In this document: piece after piece, positions 18,257 to 29,081 of the stretch
Position numbering within the stretch: the first letter of the stretch is position 1
How the letters are laid out: each line of letters starts with the position of its first letter
Source of the DNA: Gammaproteobacteria bacterium
GTDB taxonomy: Bacteria > Pseudomonadota > Gammaproteobacteria > Pseudomonadales > Azotimanducaceae
NCBI GenBank assembly: GCA_002707325.1
Contig: PAMO01000018.1
Location: 1-41,116, forward strand
Reading direction: 5' to 3'
DNA length: 41,116 nt
Notes under the pieces: model-generated
Databases searched by the model: none
What the model saw: only the letters and a program-made list of their open reading frames with translations
Told to the model about the DNA's origin: nothing
Made by a program: the position numbers and the translations under genes

Positions 18257-18262
18257 TTTGGG

Positions 18263-18733
18263 CTAGCGGTACTTAGTTAACCTTTGTTTTTGTCTTTCCC
18301 ATTCTCGTTCCCGCTCGCTGGCTCGTTTATCATGTTGTTTTTTCCCCTTGCCTAGTGCGATTTCGCATTTTACTTTGTTGTTCTTCCAATATAGAGCAGT
18401 TGCTACACATGCAAACCCTTTTTGTTTTGTAGCCAAAAATAGTCGAGCGAGCTCTTTTTGATGTAATAGAAGTTTTCGAGTTCTTTTAGGATCTGCAACG
18501 ATGTGGGTTGAAGCGGTAGATAAGGGCGTTATGTTTGCTCCGATTAGCCAAGCTTCGCCGTCACGTAGGAGGACATAGCTATCTATCAGCTGTGCTTTTC
18601 CCCCTCTTATGCTCTTCACTTCCCACCCTTCTAACGCTATCCCGGCTTCAAAGCGTTCCTCCAAATGATAGTCATGCGAGGATCGTTTGTTCAGAGCTAT
18701 CGTATTTGATGAGTGCTTTTTCTTTTTACTCAT
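18263..18733 (-). CDS. smpB: SsrA-binding protein SmpB
   Basis: [71 protein letters not shown]; start at 18733 rather than the ORF start 18820. Confidence 0.97.
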   Translation of the reverse strand: MSKKKKHSSNTIALNKRSSHDYHLEERFEAGIALEGWEVKSIRGGKAQLIDSYVLLRDGEAWLIGANITPLSTASTHIVADPKRTRKLLLHQKELARLFLATKQKGFACVATALYWKNNKVKCEIALGKGKKQHDKRASEREREWERQKQRLTKYR

Positions 18734-18818
18734 ATTATTAGTATTTGATGGGCCTGTTGAGGCTCCCGCGGTGTTGGTACACAATTCAAGCTTAACGCGA
18801 ATATGCTGGAAGGAAAAC

Positions 18819-20213
18819 ATGACACAACAAGTAGAGCCTAGCCATGAAATGTGGTCCAGTCGTTGGTTATTTGTCTTAGCTGCAGCTGGATCCGCGGTTG
18901 GCCTCGGTAATATTTGGAAATTTCCTTATATCGCTGGAGAGAATGGTGGGGGAGCATTTGTATTACTTTATCTGGTATGTGTAGCGGTTATTGGGGTACC
19001 GATCATGATGGCCGAGGTTATGCTTGGCCGAGAAGGCCGACGCAGCCCAATTAACACGATGATGAGTCTGACGGCGAGGTTTAGATCTAATCGACTTTGG
19101 GTCTTAATCGGTTGGATCGGAGTAATCGCTGGTTTTCTGATACTCAGCTATTATGCAGTAATAGCAGGTTGGGCGCTTTCTTATATAGGACGAATGGCTG
19201 GGGGTACTTTTGTAGGTGCGGATACTTCAGTAGCTACTAATACGTTTGAGGATTTTCTTGGGGACCCACTGCTAATGGTATTTTGGCAAACCCTATTTCT
19301 TCTTATAACAGTGTGGATAATTTCGAAAGGGGTGGTTCGAGGATTGGAGCGAGCTATACGTTGGTTTATGCCACTACTATTTGTTTTGTTAGTAGTTTTG
19401 CTTGGTTACTCGATAGCTTCTAATGGTTTCCAACAAGGCTGGAATTTTATGTTCAGTTTTAACTTGGAGGCCCTGGATCAGGATGCTGTTTTAGTAGCTA
19501 TGGGCCAAGCTTTCTTCACTTTAAGTCTAGGAATGGGCGCGATTATGGCATATGGGGCATACTTGCCTAGCGCCAGTTCCATAGCTGGGACGGTTAGTGT
19601 AATTGCTGTTCTCGACACACTAGTTGCCATTATTGCAGGACTTGTCATTTTTCCTATCGTTTTTGTTAATGGTTTGGAGCCTCAACAGGGGCCAGGATTA
19701 ATGTTTGTTACGGTGCCTTTGGCTTTTGGCCAGATGCCTTTGGGGGTATTTTTTGGTGCTCTCTTTTTTCTCCTTGTGAGTTTTGCGGCTATAACTTCAG
19801 CAATATCGATTAGTGAACCAGCATTAGCCTATCTGGTCGAGAAATATAAACTTAAACGGTCCAGTATCGCCATTGTTTTAGGTTTCATATCATGGATTTT
19901 AGGAATTGGCACTGTTCTCTCGTTTAGCAGCTGGTCCGATTTTTATTTATTTGGGGGTCTAACCTTTTTTGATTCTGTCGATTACCTTTCTCAGAATATT
20001 ATGCTGCCTTTTGGTGGCCTATTAATTGCTATCTTTGCCGCCTACGTACTACCGAAGAATATAATCAAGCAACAGTTGGGATTCACTGGAGAGACCGGGA
20101 TGCTGCTATGGAAAATATTCTGCGGGGGCATTGCTCCTCTGGGAGTCTTGTTTGTTTTTATTACTTCTGGATTAGGTGACTTGTTTATCACTTTATTCAG
20201 TTCAGTCAAATGA
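18819..20213 (+). CDS. Sodium-dependent transporter, neurotransmitter:sodium symporter (NSS/SNF) family
   Basis: [44 protein letters not shown] hallmark TM1-TM2 motif; multiple TM segments; in-frame ATG 18819 matches the family N-terminus. Confidence 0.93.
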   Translation: MTQQVEPSHEMWSSRWLFVLAAAGSAVGLGNIWKFPYIAGENGGGAFVLLYLVCVAVIGVPIMMAEVMLGREGRRSPINTMMSLTARFRSNRLWVLIGWIGVIAGFLILSYYAVIAGWALSYIGRMAGGTFVGADTSVATNTFEDFLGDPLLMVFWQTLFLLITVWIISKGVVRGLERAIRWFMPLLFVLLVVLLGYSIASNGFQQGWNFMFSFNLEALDQDAVLVAMGQAFFTLSLGMGAIMAYGAYLPSASSIAGTVSVIAVLDTLVAIIAGLVIFPIVFVNGLEPQQGPGLMFVTVPLAFGQMPLGVFFGALFFLLVSFAAITSAISISEPALAYLVEKYKLKRSSIAIVLGFISWILGIGTVLSFSSWSDFYLFGGLTFFDSVDYLSQNIMLPFGGLLIAIFAAYVLPKNIIKQQLGFTGETGMLLWKIFCGGIAPLGVLFVFITSGLGDLFITLFSSVK

Positions 20214-20217
20214 GAGA

Positions 20218-20649
20218 ATGATGGCTTCATTGACTAGATCTATTCTATTGCCCTATAGGGCAGCTTCGGTTTATCAAGTGGTCGCTGACATAGAACAATA
20301 CTCCGAGTTTCTGCCATGGTGTATCGAATCAACCATACTGGAGAGCTCACCATCGTTGATAGTTGCTTCTCTTTCCTTTCGGATCAGAGGGATCACGCAT
20401 GTTCTTGTTACCAGGAACACTTTAGAACAAGACCGAAGAATGCTGTTAGAGATGGTTTCCGGTCCAGTCCGTCATTTTGAGGGGGAATGGATCTTTAGTG
20501 ACCTGGGTGACGGGCGCGGTTGCTCAGCAGAGTTTAACGCATATTACGAATTATCAGGTTTCACCTTCTTTCTGCAAAATAAGTTGAGCAATCAAGTGGC
20601 CCGGAAGGTTGTGGAAGCTTTCTTGGAACGATGTACGAATGTATTATAG
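20218..20649 (+). CDS. ratA: RatA-like START/polyketide-cyclase-domain protein (type II TA toxin RatA / COQ10 family)
   Basis: TRSILLPYRAASVYQVVADIEQYSEFLPWC...NAYYELSGFTFFLQNKLSNQVARKVVEAF; synteny with smpB, bamE and recN. Start at 20218 or 20221. Confidence 0.9.
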   Translation: MMASLTRSILLPYRAASVYQVVADIEQYSEFLPWCIESTILESSPSLIVASLSFRIRGITHVLVTRNTLEQDRRMLLEMVSGPVRHFEGEWIFSDLGDGRGCSAEFNAYYELSGFTFFLQNKLSNQVARKVVEAFLERCTNVL

Positions 20650-20669
20650 ATAGGCAACTATGGTTACTC

Positions 20670-21056
20670 TTAGTCTTCATCTATAGTCGTTTCTTGATTT
20701 TCTGATGGCAGGTAGTTGCCGAGAAAACGATCTAATTTGCCATCTTTAAAATATAAACTAAGTCGCCTCTCGTCTTCGAACATTCCTGGCATCGTGATGG
20801 TATATATGTAGTCCCAGCGAGAACCATCAAAGACATTTTGAAATATGGGTTCACCCATCACATATGCTACCTGACTTTTACTCATTCCCGGTTTTAATTT
20901 GTCCACCATTTCTTGCGTTATAACGTTTCCTTGCTGCACCGTTATTTTGTGCACTTTGGGAATTCCTAGCTTAGGGATCTTTGGCATCTTAAAACTGCAG
21001 CCAATAGTTAGGGTGGCCGTCAAAAAAATTATTATGGCAGTTCTATAATTCGTCAT
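20670..21056 (-). CDS. bamE: Outer membrane assembly lipoprotein BamE (SmpA)
   Basis: Lipobox LTIGC; QGNVITQEMVDKLKPGMSKSQVAYVMGEPIFQNVFDGSRWDYIYT. Confidence 0.94.
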   Translation of the reverse strand: MTNYRTAIIIFLTATLTIGCSFKMPKIPKLGIPKVHKITVQQGNVITQEMVDKLKPGMSKSQVAYVMGEPIFQNVFDGSRWDYIYTITMPGMFEDERRLSLYFKDGKLDRFLGNYLPSENQETTIDED

Positions 21057-21111
21057 AATTTCAGACCAGCGGGATTGTGCATTCCTTGCTAGTTTATACT
21101 GTTGTGTTGGG

Positions 21112-22764
21112 CTAATGAATCTTGTTCTTCGCTTCGTTTATTAGGGTTTTAGCATACTCTCGCGATTGTGTTGTTACACCAGATCCTGCCAACATTCGAG
21201 CAACTTCTTCAATTCGATCTTCATTATTCAGTGCGCCTATCATGGTATCCTGCTTCTGATTCTTTTGGACTAATAGGTGCGCTTGGCCTAATGCCGCGAC
21301 TTGTGGAGCGTGCGTTACACAGATAACTTGTGCGTGATTCGCGAGGTTTCGTAGTAATCTTCCGATTACGTCCGCGGTAGTGCCACCAACTCCTACGTCA
21401 GCTTCGTCTAATATAAGGCTCGGCAATTCTGTTTTTGCTGCGGTAACAATACAAATAGCAAGACTAATTCGTGATCGTTCGCCCCCAGATGCTATTTTCC
21501 CAAGAGGGGCCGATGGGTATTTAGGGTTAGTTATAATTTCGAATTCGACGTTTTCAAGACCCGACTGATTTTGAGTAGGACTAAAGTTAACCATCAACTG
21601 GCCATCTTTTATACCTAAAGTTTGTATACAGGCACTCACTTCGTTAGCGAACTCCTGTGCTATTTTTTTTCGTATCGATGAAATTTCTTCTCCCAGTTGC
21701 GTATAAGTTTTCTCATCTTTTTTAACCTGTTTTTCTAATTCATCATATGTTGATTGGTCGAAGGAAATGGTTTCCAGTTCCAATTGAAGTTCCTGCAGCC
21801 GGTTTATTAATAATTCTGGATCCAAGCGATGCTTGCGCGCAAGATCAAAGATAAGAGCAAGCCTATCTTCAATATCCTTGAGTTGACCTGGGTCGTCTTC
21901 AAGACTCTCAAAATATGATCGGAGGTCTTTTGATGTATCGTCTAATAAACTATTAGCGGTCTGGAGGTTTTCTCGAGCTGCCAATAGATCTTGATGATCA
22001 TCTGCAATCTCATTAAGTAGCCTTTCAGAGGTTTTTAGGCTTTCTTTGGTCTCTAGTGCACCACGAATTTCAGATATAGCTTGTCTTAGGCTTCCCATTT
22101 GCGCCAACCGTTTCTGGTTTTTAGATAGCATGGTAAACTCCCCTTCCGTCAGCCGAAGGACCTCCAGTTCTTCAATTTGATATCGGAGCAACTCCGTCTT
22201 ATCTTTATTGGCATCAAGCGTATTTTTGAGATCTAGTAATTTCTTCTCATTGTTTCGCCAGCTTGTAAAAGCGTTTCCGCATGATTCCAGAAGTTTTCGG
22301 TCTACTCCAAAGTCATCGACAAGTGCTAGTTGGCAATCTCGATTTGTCAGTCGCTGGTTTTCATCTTGTCCATGCAATTCTATTAAGTCGACGGTAAGTT
22401 GCCTTAACAACTGTAAGGTGACCGGAACAGAATTTATAAAGGCTCGTGATCGGACATCATTTGATAAGCTGCGCCGTAAGAGACATCGGTCCGTTTGATC
22501 TGCATCTTCTAGCGAATTTTCCCTGAGGAATTTTTGGCTAAGCTTGTGATTGGATAAGTTAAATTCAGCAGTGATTTCTGCTCGATCTGCTCCCGGACGA
22601 ACAGCAGTGCTGTCAGCGCGTTGTCCCATCACCATGCCCAATGCACCCAGCAAAATTGATTTCCCAGCCCCTGATTCGCCAGTAATAACAGTGAGCCCGG
22701 TTTCAAAACTTATATCGAGGGTGTCTACAAGGGCGAAATTTCGGATGTGAAGTGTTCTCAGCAT
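21112..22764 (-). CDS. recN: DNA repair protein RecN
   Basis: MLRTLHIRNFALVDTLDISFETGLTVITGESGAGKSILLGALGMVMG; C-terminal GGERSRISLAI, LILDEADVGVGGTTADVIGRLL, VICVTHAPQVAALGQAHLLV. Confidence 0.97.
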   Translation of the reverse strand: MLRTLHIRNFALVDTLDISFETGLTVITGESGAGKSILLGALGMVMGQRADSTAVRPGADRAEITAEFNLSNHKLSQKFLRENSLEDADQTDRCLLRRSLSNDVRSRAFINSVPVTLQLLRQLTVDLIELHGQDENQRLTNRDCQLALVDDFGVDRKLLESCGNAFTSWRNNEKKLLDLKNTLDANKDKTELLRYQIEELEVLRLTEGEFTMLSKNQKRLAQMGSLRQAISEIRGALETKESLKTSERLLNEIADDHQDLLAARENLQTANSLLDDTSKDLRSYFESLEDDPGQLKDIEDRLALIFDLARKHRLDPELLINRLQELQLELETISFDQSTYDELEKQVKKDEKTYTQLGEEISSIRKKIAQEFANEVSACIQTLGIKDGQLMVNFSPTQNQSGLENVEFEIITNPKYPSAPLGKIASGGERSRISLAICIVTAAKTELPSLILDEADVGVGGTTADVIGRLLRNLANHAQVICVTHAPQVAALGQAHLLVQKNQKQDTMIGALNNEDRIEEVARMLAGSGVTTQSREYAKTLINEAKNKIH

Positions 22765-22911
22765 TTGGTTAATCTGTGTCGTAGTAGTGAATTTTTATTT
22801 ACCAATATAAGATCCTCCTAGAAAATCGAAAAATCAAATAGAAAATAATGCAGATACTCGATCCCAGTGCTTTTTCAAGTGGCGGGGAAGGGGTTTTAGG
22901 AGCCGCCATGA

Positions 22912-23049
22912 ACTGATGATCATAGGACGAGACTCCTTTCGCGGATTTTAGGCTAGACATTGAAAAATCACATTTAGCCCTAATATATTAGTGTTGGGAG
23001 ACTTGATCACCCCAGCAGGCTGCTGAAACTAGTACTGATGATCTTAGGA
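22912..23049. repeat. Imperfect direct repeat ACTGATGATC(A/T)TAGGA at 22912-22927 and 23034-23049
   Basis: 16-mer with one mismatch, copies 122 bp apart in the recN-grpE intergenic region; the second copy supplies the AGGA Shine-Dalgarno of grpE. Confidence 0.8.
22959..22986 (+). promoter_or_regulatory. Candidate sigma32 (heat-shock) promoter for grpE
   Basis: ATTGAAA, 12-nt spacer, CCCTAATAT, resembling CTTGAAA...CCCCATNT; about 70 nt upstream of grpE. Confidence 0.4.
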
Positions 23050-23054
23050 AAAAT

Positions 23055-23648
23055 ATGAATTCAGAAAACGATAAAGATACTTCCAACGAGAGAGAGACAG
23101 AGCCAGAGAGGCAGGAAGTTAATGATTCCGCCGATGAGATGAAGTCTGATCCTGAGGAGAAGGAAGAGGATGAAGTTACAGAGGCAGTAGATGATGCTCA
23201 CGAGAATGAAGCGAGAGCCGAACTATTGCAGGATAAATTACTACGTGCCCAGGCAGAGATAGAAAATATCAGGCGTCGATCAGCTAAGGAAAGCGAGGCT
23301 ATTCGCAAGTTTGCGATTGAAAGGCTAGCACGCGATTTATTGCCTGTATTGGATAGTTTGGAGAAAGCTATTGAAGCTTGCGGTGATACAGATAGTGAAG
23401 ACGGTAATGCTCTTGCAGAGGGAGTCCAGCTTTCCCTTAAACTTTTTATAGATATCCTCGAGAAGGAAGGTCTGTCATTAGTGGATCCAATTGGCGAGCC
23501 ATTTGATCCCCAGTTCCATGAAGCACTCACGGTGGTACCAAATCCTGATATGGAGGCTAATTCTGTTATGGAGGTGGTCCAAAAGGGATATATTTTAAAT
23601 GGGCGAGTAATACGGGCAGCTAAAGTGGTGGTTACGAGCGATTCCTGA
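23055..23648 (+). CDS. grpE: Nucleotide exchange factor GrpE
   Basis: RAQAEIENIRRRSAKESEAIRKFAIERLARDLLPVLDSLEKAIEA...GEPFDPQFHEALTVV...VVQKGYILNGRVIRAAKVVV. Confidence 0.97.
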   Translation: MNSENDKDTSNERETEPERQEVNDSADEMKSDPEEKEEDEVTEAVDDAHENEARAELLQDKLLRAQAEIENIRRRSAKESEAIRKFAIERLARDLLPVLDSLEKAIEACGDTDSEDGNALAEGVQLSLKLFIDILEKEGLSLVDPIGEPFDPQFHEALTVVPNPDMEANSVMEVVQKGYILNGRVIRAAKVVVTSDS

Positions 23649-23691
23649 GTGCGTTGCTAAGTATATTTTCGAAAAAATATTGTGAGAGGGG

Positions 23692-23719
23692 GTTGAAGTC
23701 TGGTGCATTGGCCAGATAT
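23692..23719 (+). promoter_or_regulatory. Candidate sigma32 (heat-shock) promoter for dnaK
   Basis: GTTGAAG, 13-nt spacer, CCAGATAT; partial match to CTTGAAA-N13-CCCCATNT. Confidence 0.4.
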
Positions 23720-23810
23720 AGAGTTGAGTGGCACAGTTAACGCCATGTGAAATTGTTTAGGTAATCGGTGTTTTGGCCGATTGCATTGGTTAGCAAATGG
23801 AGACTGAAAA

Positions 23811-25733
23811 ATGGGTAAGATCATTGGTATAGACCTAGGAACCACCAATTCATGTGTGGCTCTTCTCGAGGGCAATGATGCTAAGGTGATAGAGAATTCG
23901 GAGGGGGATCGTACCACTCCCTCAATTGTAGCTTATACAGAAGATGGTGAAGTGCTCGTTGGGCAAAGTGCCAAGCGCCAGGCGGTGACTAATCCTACTA
24001 ATACTTTGTTCGCTGTTAAGCGTCTAATAGGCCGAAAGTTTAAGGATAAGGTCGTACAAAAAGATATTAAGATGGTGCCTTATCAAATAACTGGCGCTCC
24101 AAACGGGGATGCTTGGATCGATATAAATGGTGAACAGGTAGCACCACCTCAGATATCAGCTGAAACCTTGAAAAAGATGAAGAAGACTGCTGAAGAATAT
24201 CTTGGTGAAGATGTTACGGAGGCTGTGATTACAGTGCCTGCTTATTTCGATGATTCCCAGCGCCAAGCGACGAAGGATGCCGGCAGAATAGCTGGTCTTG
24301 ATGTTAAGCGTATTATCAATGAACCAACGGCTGCGGCCTTAGCCTATGGTATGGATAAGCAGCGCGGTGATAATAAGATTGTAGTTTATGACCTGGGTGG
24401 TGGTACTTTTGATGTTTCAGCTATTGAAATAGCCGAGATTGATGGAGAACACCAGTTTGAAGTCTTATCTACAAACGGAGATACGTTTTTGGGAGGAGAA
24501 GATTTCGATCTCCGAATTATTGATTATTTAGCGGATGAATTTAAAAGAGATAATGGGGTAGATTTGCATAGTGATCCCCTTGCACTGCAGCGACTTAAAG
24601 AGGCTGCTGAAAAAGCAAAGATTGAACTATCTTCCAGTCAGCAAACAGAAGTTAATCTCCCTTATATTACGGCCGATTCGAGTGGTCCGAAGCATCTTGT
24701 TCTGAAGTTAACAAGAGCTAAGCTAGAGTCTTTGGTCGAAGATTTAGTGGAAAGAACTATAGGCCCTTGTAAGACGGCACTGGAAGACGCTGGCCTTAAA
24801 ACGACAGATATTGATGATGTGATTTTAGTGGGTGGTCAGACCCGGATGCCGCTAGTGCAGCAGAAGGTAATGGAGTTTTTTGGCAAAGAACCACGTAGAG
24901 ATGTTAATCCCGATGAAGCTGTGGCTATGGGTGCCGCTATACAAGCGGCTGTATTATCGGGCGATGTGAAGGATGTTTTACTCTTAGATGTTACGCCTCT
25001 CTCTTTGGGTATAGAGACTTTGGGTGGGGTTATGAGTCCACTTATTGAGAAAAACACAACGATTCCTACCAAGAAACAGCAAGTTTTTTCAACTGCTGAT
25101 GATAATCAGACAGCTGTTACGATTCATGTTTTGCAAGGCGAACGTAAACAGGCAGCTCAAAATAAGTCCCTAGGCCGCTTTGATCTAGCTGAAATCCCGC
25201 CAGCTCCGAGAGGCATGCCACAAATTGAAGTGAGCTTCGATATAGATGCGAATGGTATTTTAAATGTCTCTGCTAAAGATAAGGCTACTGGGAAAGAGCA
25301 ATCAATTGTTATTAAAGCATCTAGCGGTCTTTCTGATGAAGAGATTGATCAAATGGTTCGCGATGCAGAGGCGCACTCTGCAGAGGATGAAAAATTTGAA
25401 GAAATGATAAATCTTCGTAATCAGGCTGATGGCTTAATACATGGGGCCAGAAAAGCGGTTGAAGACGCTGGAGAAAAAGCTACACCAGAGGAGAAAGAAG
25501 CGATTGAATCAGCATGCTCTGATTTGGAGGGAGTTCTTCAGGGCGATGATAAAGAAGCAATTGAGTCGAAGATCCAAGCTTTATCAGAAGTGGCGGCAGG
25601 TTTAGCGCAAAAGATGTATGAGGAGCAGGCGGAATCCGGGATGGGGTCTGGGAATGAACAAGATGATAGCTCCGAATCAGGCAATACGGTTGAGGCAGAG
25701 TTTGAGGAAATAGACGAAAACGACGGGAAGTAA
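23811..25733 (+). CDS. dnaK: Molecular chaperone DnaK (Hsp70)
   Basis: [21 protein letters not shown]...[15 protein letters not shown]...[14 protein letters not shown]. Confidence 0.98.
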   Translation: MGKIIGIDLGTTNSCVALLEGNDAKVIENSEGDRTTPSIVAYTEDGEVLVGQSAKRQAVTNPTNTLFAVKRLIGRKFKDKVVQKDIKMVPYQITGAPNGDAWIDINGEQVAPPQISAETLKKMKKTAEEYLGEDVTEAVITVPAYFDDSQRQATKDAGRIAGLDVKRIINEPTAAALAYGMDKQRGDNKIVVYDLGGGTFDVSAIEIAEIDGEHQFEVLSTNGDTFLGGEDFDLRIIDYLADEFKRDNGVDLHSDPLALQRLKEAAEKAKIELSSSQQTEVNLPYITADSSGPKHLVLKLTRAKLESLVEDLVERTIGPCKTALEDAGLKTTDIDDVILVGGQTRMPLVQQKVMEFFGKEPRRDVNPDEAVAMGAAIQAAVLSGDVKDVLLLDVTPLSLGIETLGGVMSPLIEKNTTIPTKKQQVFSTADDNQTAVTIHVLQGERKQAAQNKSLGRFDLAEIPPAPRGMPQIEVSFDIDANGILNVSAKDKATGKEQSIVIKASSGLSDEEIDQMVRDAEAHSAEDEKFEEMINLRNQADGLIHGARKAVEDAGEKATPEEKEAIESACSDLEGVLQGDDKEAIESKIQALSEVAAGLAQKMYEEQAESGMGSGNEQDDSSESGNTVEAEFEEIDENDGK

Positions 25734-25816
25734 TTCCAAGTAGGGACTAGAGCTATCCTTTTGAACCCCATTAGGATTGTTGGGATCGTTGCATGATTGT
25801 TACTTGATCGAAATAT

Positions 25817-26938
25817 ATGGCAAAAAAAGATTATTACGAGGTATTGGGGCTTTCGCCTGGTGCTGACGGTGGAGATATTAAAAAAGCTTACCGGCGGTTA
25901 GCTATGAAGTACCATCCAGATAGAAACCCGGATACTTCAGATGCTGAAGACAAGTTCAAGGAAGCAACTGAAGCCTACGAAATCTTGTCAGATGATGAGA
26001 AAAGGGAAAGCTATGACCGCTTTGGTCATGCCGGAGTTGACCCCAACATTGGCGGAGGATTTGAAGGTAGCTTCGGCGATGTATTTGGCGATGTATTCGG
26101 CGATATTTTCGGGGGCGGGCGACGTAGTTCAGTGCAACGCGGCTCTGATTTAAGATATTCGCTAGGTCTGGATTTAGAGCAGGCAGTCGCAGGCGAGACA
26201 ATTGAGATAAAAGTGCCATCGTTGTCGGCGTGCGTGGATTGCAATGGCACTGGTGCCAGGAAGGGTTCATCTCCTTCCACTTGCCCAGATTGTGGTGGGG
26301 CTGGTCAAGTTCGAGTTGAAACTGGGAGTTTCTTCTCATTGCAGCAGACATGCTCCAGATGCAGAGGTTCAGGGACAGTTATTTTAGACCCTTGCCGCAG
26401 TTGCAGTGGCGGGGGAAGGGTAGAAAAAAGTAAAACGCTCTCCGTTCGAATTCCACCTGGAGTTGATACAGGAGATAGAATCAGGTTGTCCGGTGAGGGG
26501 CAGGCAGGAGTCAACGGTGGTCCTCCGGGAGACCTATATGTTCAAGTTGAAGTCAAAGATCATCCAATTTTTGTGAGAGATGGTGGCAACCTATACTGTG
26601 ACGTACCTATTAGCTTTGTTGATGCTGCTTTGGGTGGGGAAATAGAAGTACCTACCCTTAGTGGTCGAGTTAAACTTAAAATTCCTTCAGAAACTCAAAC
26701 CGGAAAGTTATTCCGATTAAGAGGGAAAGGTATTAAACCTGTCAGGGGTGGCGGACTCGGTGATCTGTTGTGTCGAGTAATTATAGAGACACCAGTTAAG
26801 CTTGAAGAAGAGCAAAAGGCCATATTAAGAGAATTGAAGGGTAGCTTGGAGAAAAGCACTAAAAAACATTCCCCGAAGGAAAATTCATGGTTCGAGAATG
26901 TGAAAAACTTTTTTGATAGCCTGAAACCTGGGCAGTAA
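25817..26938 (+). CDS. dnaJ: Molecular chaperone DnaJ (Hsp40)
   Basis: J-domain [34 protein letters not shown]; four CxxCxGxG-type zinc motifs [32 protein letters not shown]. Confidence 0.97.
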   Translation: MAKKDYYEVLGLSPGADGGDIKKAYRRLAMKYHPDRNPDTSDAEDKFKEATEAYEILSDDEKRESYDRFGHAGVDPNIGGGFEGSFGDVFGDVFGDIFGGGRRSSVQRGSDLRYSLGLDLEQAVAGETIEIKVPSLSACVDCNGTGARKGSSPSTCPDCGGAGQVRVETGSFFSLQQTCSRCRGSGTVILDPCRSCSGGGRVEKSKTLSVRIPPGVDTGDRIRLSGEGQAGVNGGPPGDLYVQVEVKDHPIFVRDGGNLYCDVPISFVDAALGGEIEVPTLSGRVKLKIPSETQTGKLFRLRGKGIKPVRGGGLGDLLCRVIIETPVKLEEEQKAILRELKGSLEKSTKKHSPKENSWFENVKNFFDSLKPGQ

Positions 26939-26980
26939 CCAGTTAACATTGATCCGAAGTTTAACGTTTAGGGTGATCAA

Positions 26981-27787
26981 ATGATTCGTGCAGCCGTTAC
27001 AGGGGCAGCTGGCCGGATGGGCAAGACGCTTATAGAAGCAATTTATGGTTCGAAGGAACTAACTCTAACAGCTGCATTTGAACAGCCAGGATTGAGCGTG
27101 ATCGGGGCAGATGCTGGGGATCTATGTGGACTGGGCCCATTGGGGGTGGCTATTAGCGAAGATATAAAATCAGAAGCCGATAAATTCGATGTTCTGATAG
27201 ATTTTAGTACACCGAAATCATCTATGATAGGTTTGTCGGTATGTGAGTCGACTGCTAGTGCTTTAGTTGTAGGCACTACCGGCTTTAGTGAAGACGATTT
27301 GGTATTGCTCGACAGGGCAGCAACTAAGATCCCGGTAGTTATGGCGCCAAACATGAGTGTTGGAGTGAACGTTCTTTTCAAATTAATTGAAGCAGCAGCG
27401 GCATCCTTAGGTGACAACTTTGATGTAGAGGTTATTGAAGCTCATCATAGGGATAAGATTGATGCGCCGTCAGGTACCGCGGTTCGAATTGGAGAAATTT
27501 TAGCGGGTACTATGGGTCGTAATTTGGAATCGGATGCAGTATATGGTCGCCAGGGAGCAGAAGGTCCAAGAAAAACGAAAACTATTGGTTTTGAGACCAT
27601 ACGTGGTGGAGATATAGTTGGCGATCACACCGTTTTATTTGCGGGGCAAGGCGAGCGACTGGAGATAACACATCGGGCACAAAGTCGTATGAACTTTGCC
27701 CAAGGAGCACTTCGAGCAGCTATTTTTGCCTCTAATATGAGTAGTGGGCGTTATGATATGCAGGATGTGCTGGGCTTAAAGGACTGA
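26981..27787 (+). CDS. dapB: 4-hydroxy-tetrahydrodipicolinate reductase
   Basis: VTGAAGRMGKTLIEAIYG; VIEAHHRDKIDAPSGTA; QGAEGPRKTKTIGFETIRGGDIVGDHTVLFAG. Confidence 0.96.
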   Translation: MIRAAVTGAAGRMGKTLIEAIYGSKELTLTAAFEQPGLSVIGADAGDLCGLGPLGVAISEDIKSEADKFDVLIDFSTPKSSMIGLSVCESTASALVVGTTGFSEDDLVLLDRAATKIPVVMAPNMSVGVNVLFKLIEAAAASLGDNFDVEVIEAHHRDKIDAPSGTAVRIGEILAGTMGRNLESDAVYGRQGAEGPRKTKTIGFETIRGGDIVGDHTVLFAGQGERLEITHRAQSRMNFAQGALRAAIFASNMSSGRYDMQDVLGLKD

Positions 27788-27953
27788 GTTAGGTAACATG
27801 CCAACCCCAAGTAGCCTGCTTGTATTCTCGTCTTCGGATCTAGGATGATAGTAGGTTTGGAAAAATGGGCAACACCTAGGATAAAAGCCAAGTAGTGGAG
27901 TGTAAAAGCTCTGCATGGCAGATAGGGCCCTAACAAAATGGAGTGGTTAGGAC

Positions 27954-29081
27954 GTGGTTCCGGCATTGCTAGCTCTAGAAGATGGTAGCTTGTTTAAAGG
28001 GGAGTCTATCGGCGTGCTTGGCACATCGGTGGGTGAAGTGGTATTCAATACAGCAATGACAGGATACCAAGAAATCTTAACCGACCCATCTTATTCGAAT
28101 CAAATAATTACGTTTACGTATCCACAAATAGGAAATACTGGCGTTAACCTAGAAGATATAGAGTCTTCTAGGGTGTGGGCTAGTGGAATGGTTATTCGCC
28201 AATTGCCTAGACAGGCGAGTAGTTGGCGAATGACTGAAACTCTTCATGATTTTCTTTGTCGAGAGAACGTAATTGGCATAGCGAATGTGGATACCCGTCG
28301 ACTTACTAAAGTCATTAGAGAAAAAGGGGCGTTATCTGGTTGTATCATGTCTGGTGAGAACCTGCAGTCTTTCGAAGCAGTAGCTAATGCAGAGGACTTT
28401 CCTGGACTTTCAGGAATGGATTTGGCCAGTGAGGTTAGTTGTAAGGAGCCTTATTCTTGGGAAGAGGGAGCTTGGACTATAGTGGATGGGTATAGGAAAA
28501 GTGTTGAAACGAGGTTTAGGGTTGTAGCTTACGACTTCGGAATAAAGCGAAACATACTTCGCCTTCTGCACGAGCGTGGTTGCGAGATCGTGGTTATTCC
28601 TGCGACTACGTCGGCATCGGAAGTCATAAATTTAAGGCCTGATGGTATATTTTTATCAAATGGCCCCGGCGACCCGGAGCCCTGTGATTATGCTATTTCG
28701 GCTATAAGAGAATTGCTAGAGACTAGATTGCCAATTTTTGGGATTTGCTTAGGACATCAACTGTTAGCCTTAGCGAGTGGGGCTCAAACTATCAAGATGA
28801 CTCACGGCCATCATGGAGCCAACCACCCCGTAAAGGATCTCCGCTCTAATCAAGTGGTCATAACAAGTCAGAATCATGGCTTTGCCGTTGACATTGGAAG
28901 CTTACCCAGTTGTTTGGAGGCCAGCCACTTGTCGTTATTTGACGGTAGCTTGCAGGGTATTAGGCACAAGGACTTCCCAGCATTTGGGTTTCAGGGTCAT
29001 CCAGAGGCCAGTCCAGGTCCTCAAGATTGCGAATATTTGTTCGATGCATTCATTGAGCTTATGGAGAAATCGAATGCCTAA
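27954..29081 (+). CDS. carA: Carbamoyl-phosphate synthase small subunit (GTG start)
   Basis: [14 protein letters not shown]...[21 protein letters not shown]; GATase triad [12 protein letters not shown] and [10 protein letters not shown]. Confidence 0.96.
   Translation: MVPALLALEDGSLFKGESIGVLGTSVGEVVFNTAMTGYQEILTDPSYSNQIITFTYPQIGNTGVNLEDIESSRVWASGMVIRQLPRQASSWRMTETLHDFLCRENVIGIANVDTRRLTKVIREKGALSGCIMSGENLQSFEAVANAEDFPGLSGMDLASEVSCKEPYSWEEGAWTIVDGYRKSVETRFRVVAYDFGIKRNILRLLHERGCEIVVIPATTSASEVINLRPDGIFLSNGPGDPEPCDYAISAIRELLETRLPIFGICLGHQLLALASGAQTIKMTHGHHGANHPVKDLRSNQVVITSQNHGFAVDIGSLPSCLEASHLSLFDGSLQGIRHKDFPAFGFQGHPEASPGPQDCEYLFDAFIELMEKSNA

Noticed and set aside
13606-18262. Integrative element with att duplication of the tmRNA 3' end
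   Set aside because: I looked by eye for a second copy of GGTTCAACTCCCGCCACCTCCACCA and for an integrase gene in the pocket and found neither; only the insertion-hotspot hypothesis remains.
26071-26112. Tandem ~12-bp repeat (TTCGGCGATGTA-like) in dnaJ
   Set aside because: Encodes the normal [18 protein letters not shown]-region of DnaJ; not a novel repeat element.
28876-29073. 66-aa N-terminal extension of carB in the ORF track
   Set aside because: Overlaps carA in another frame; the canonical CarB start [14 protein letters not shown] is at 29074.
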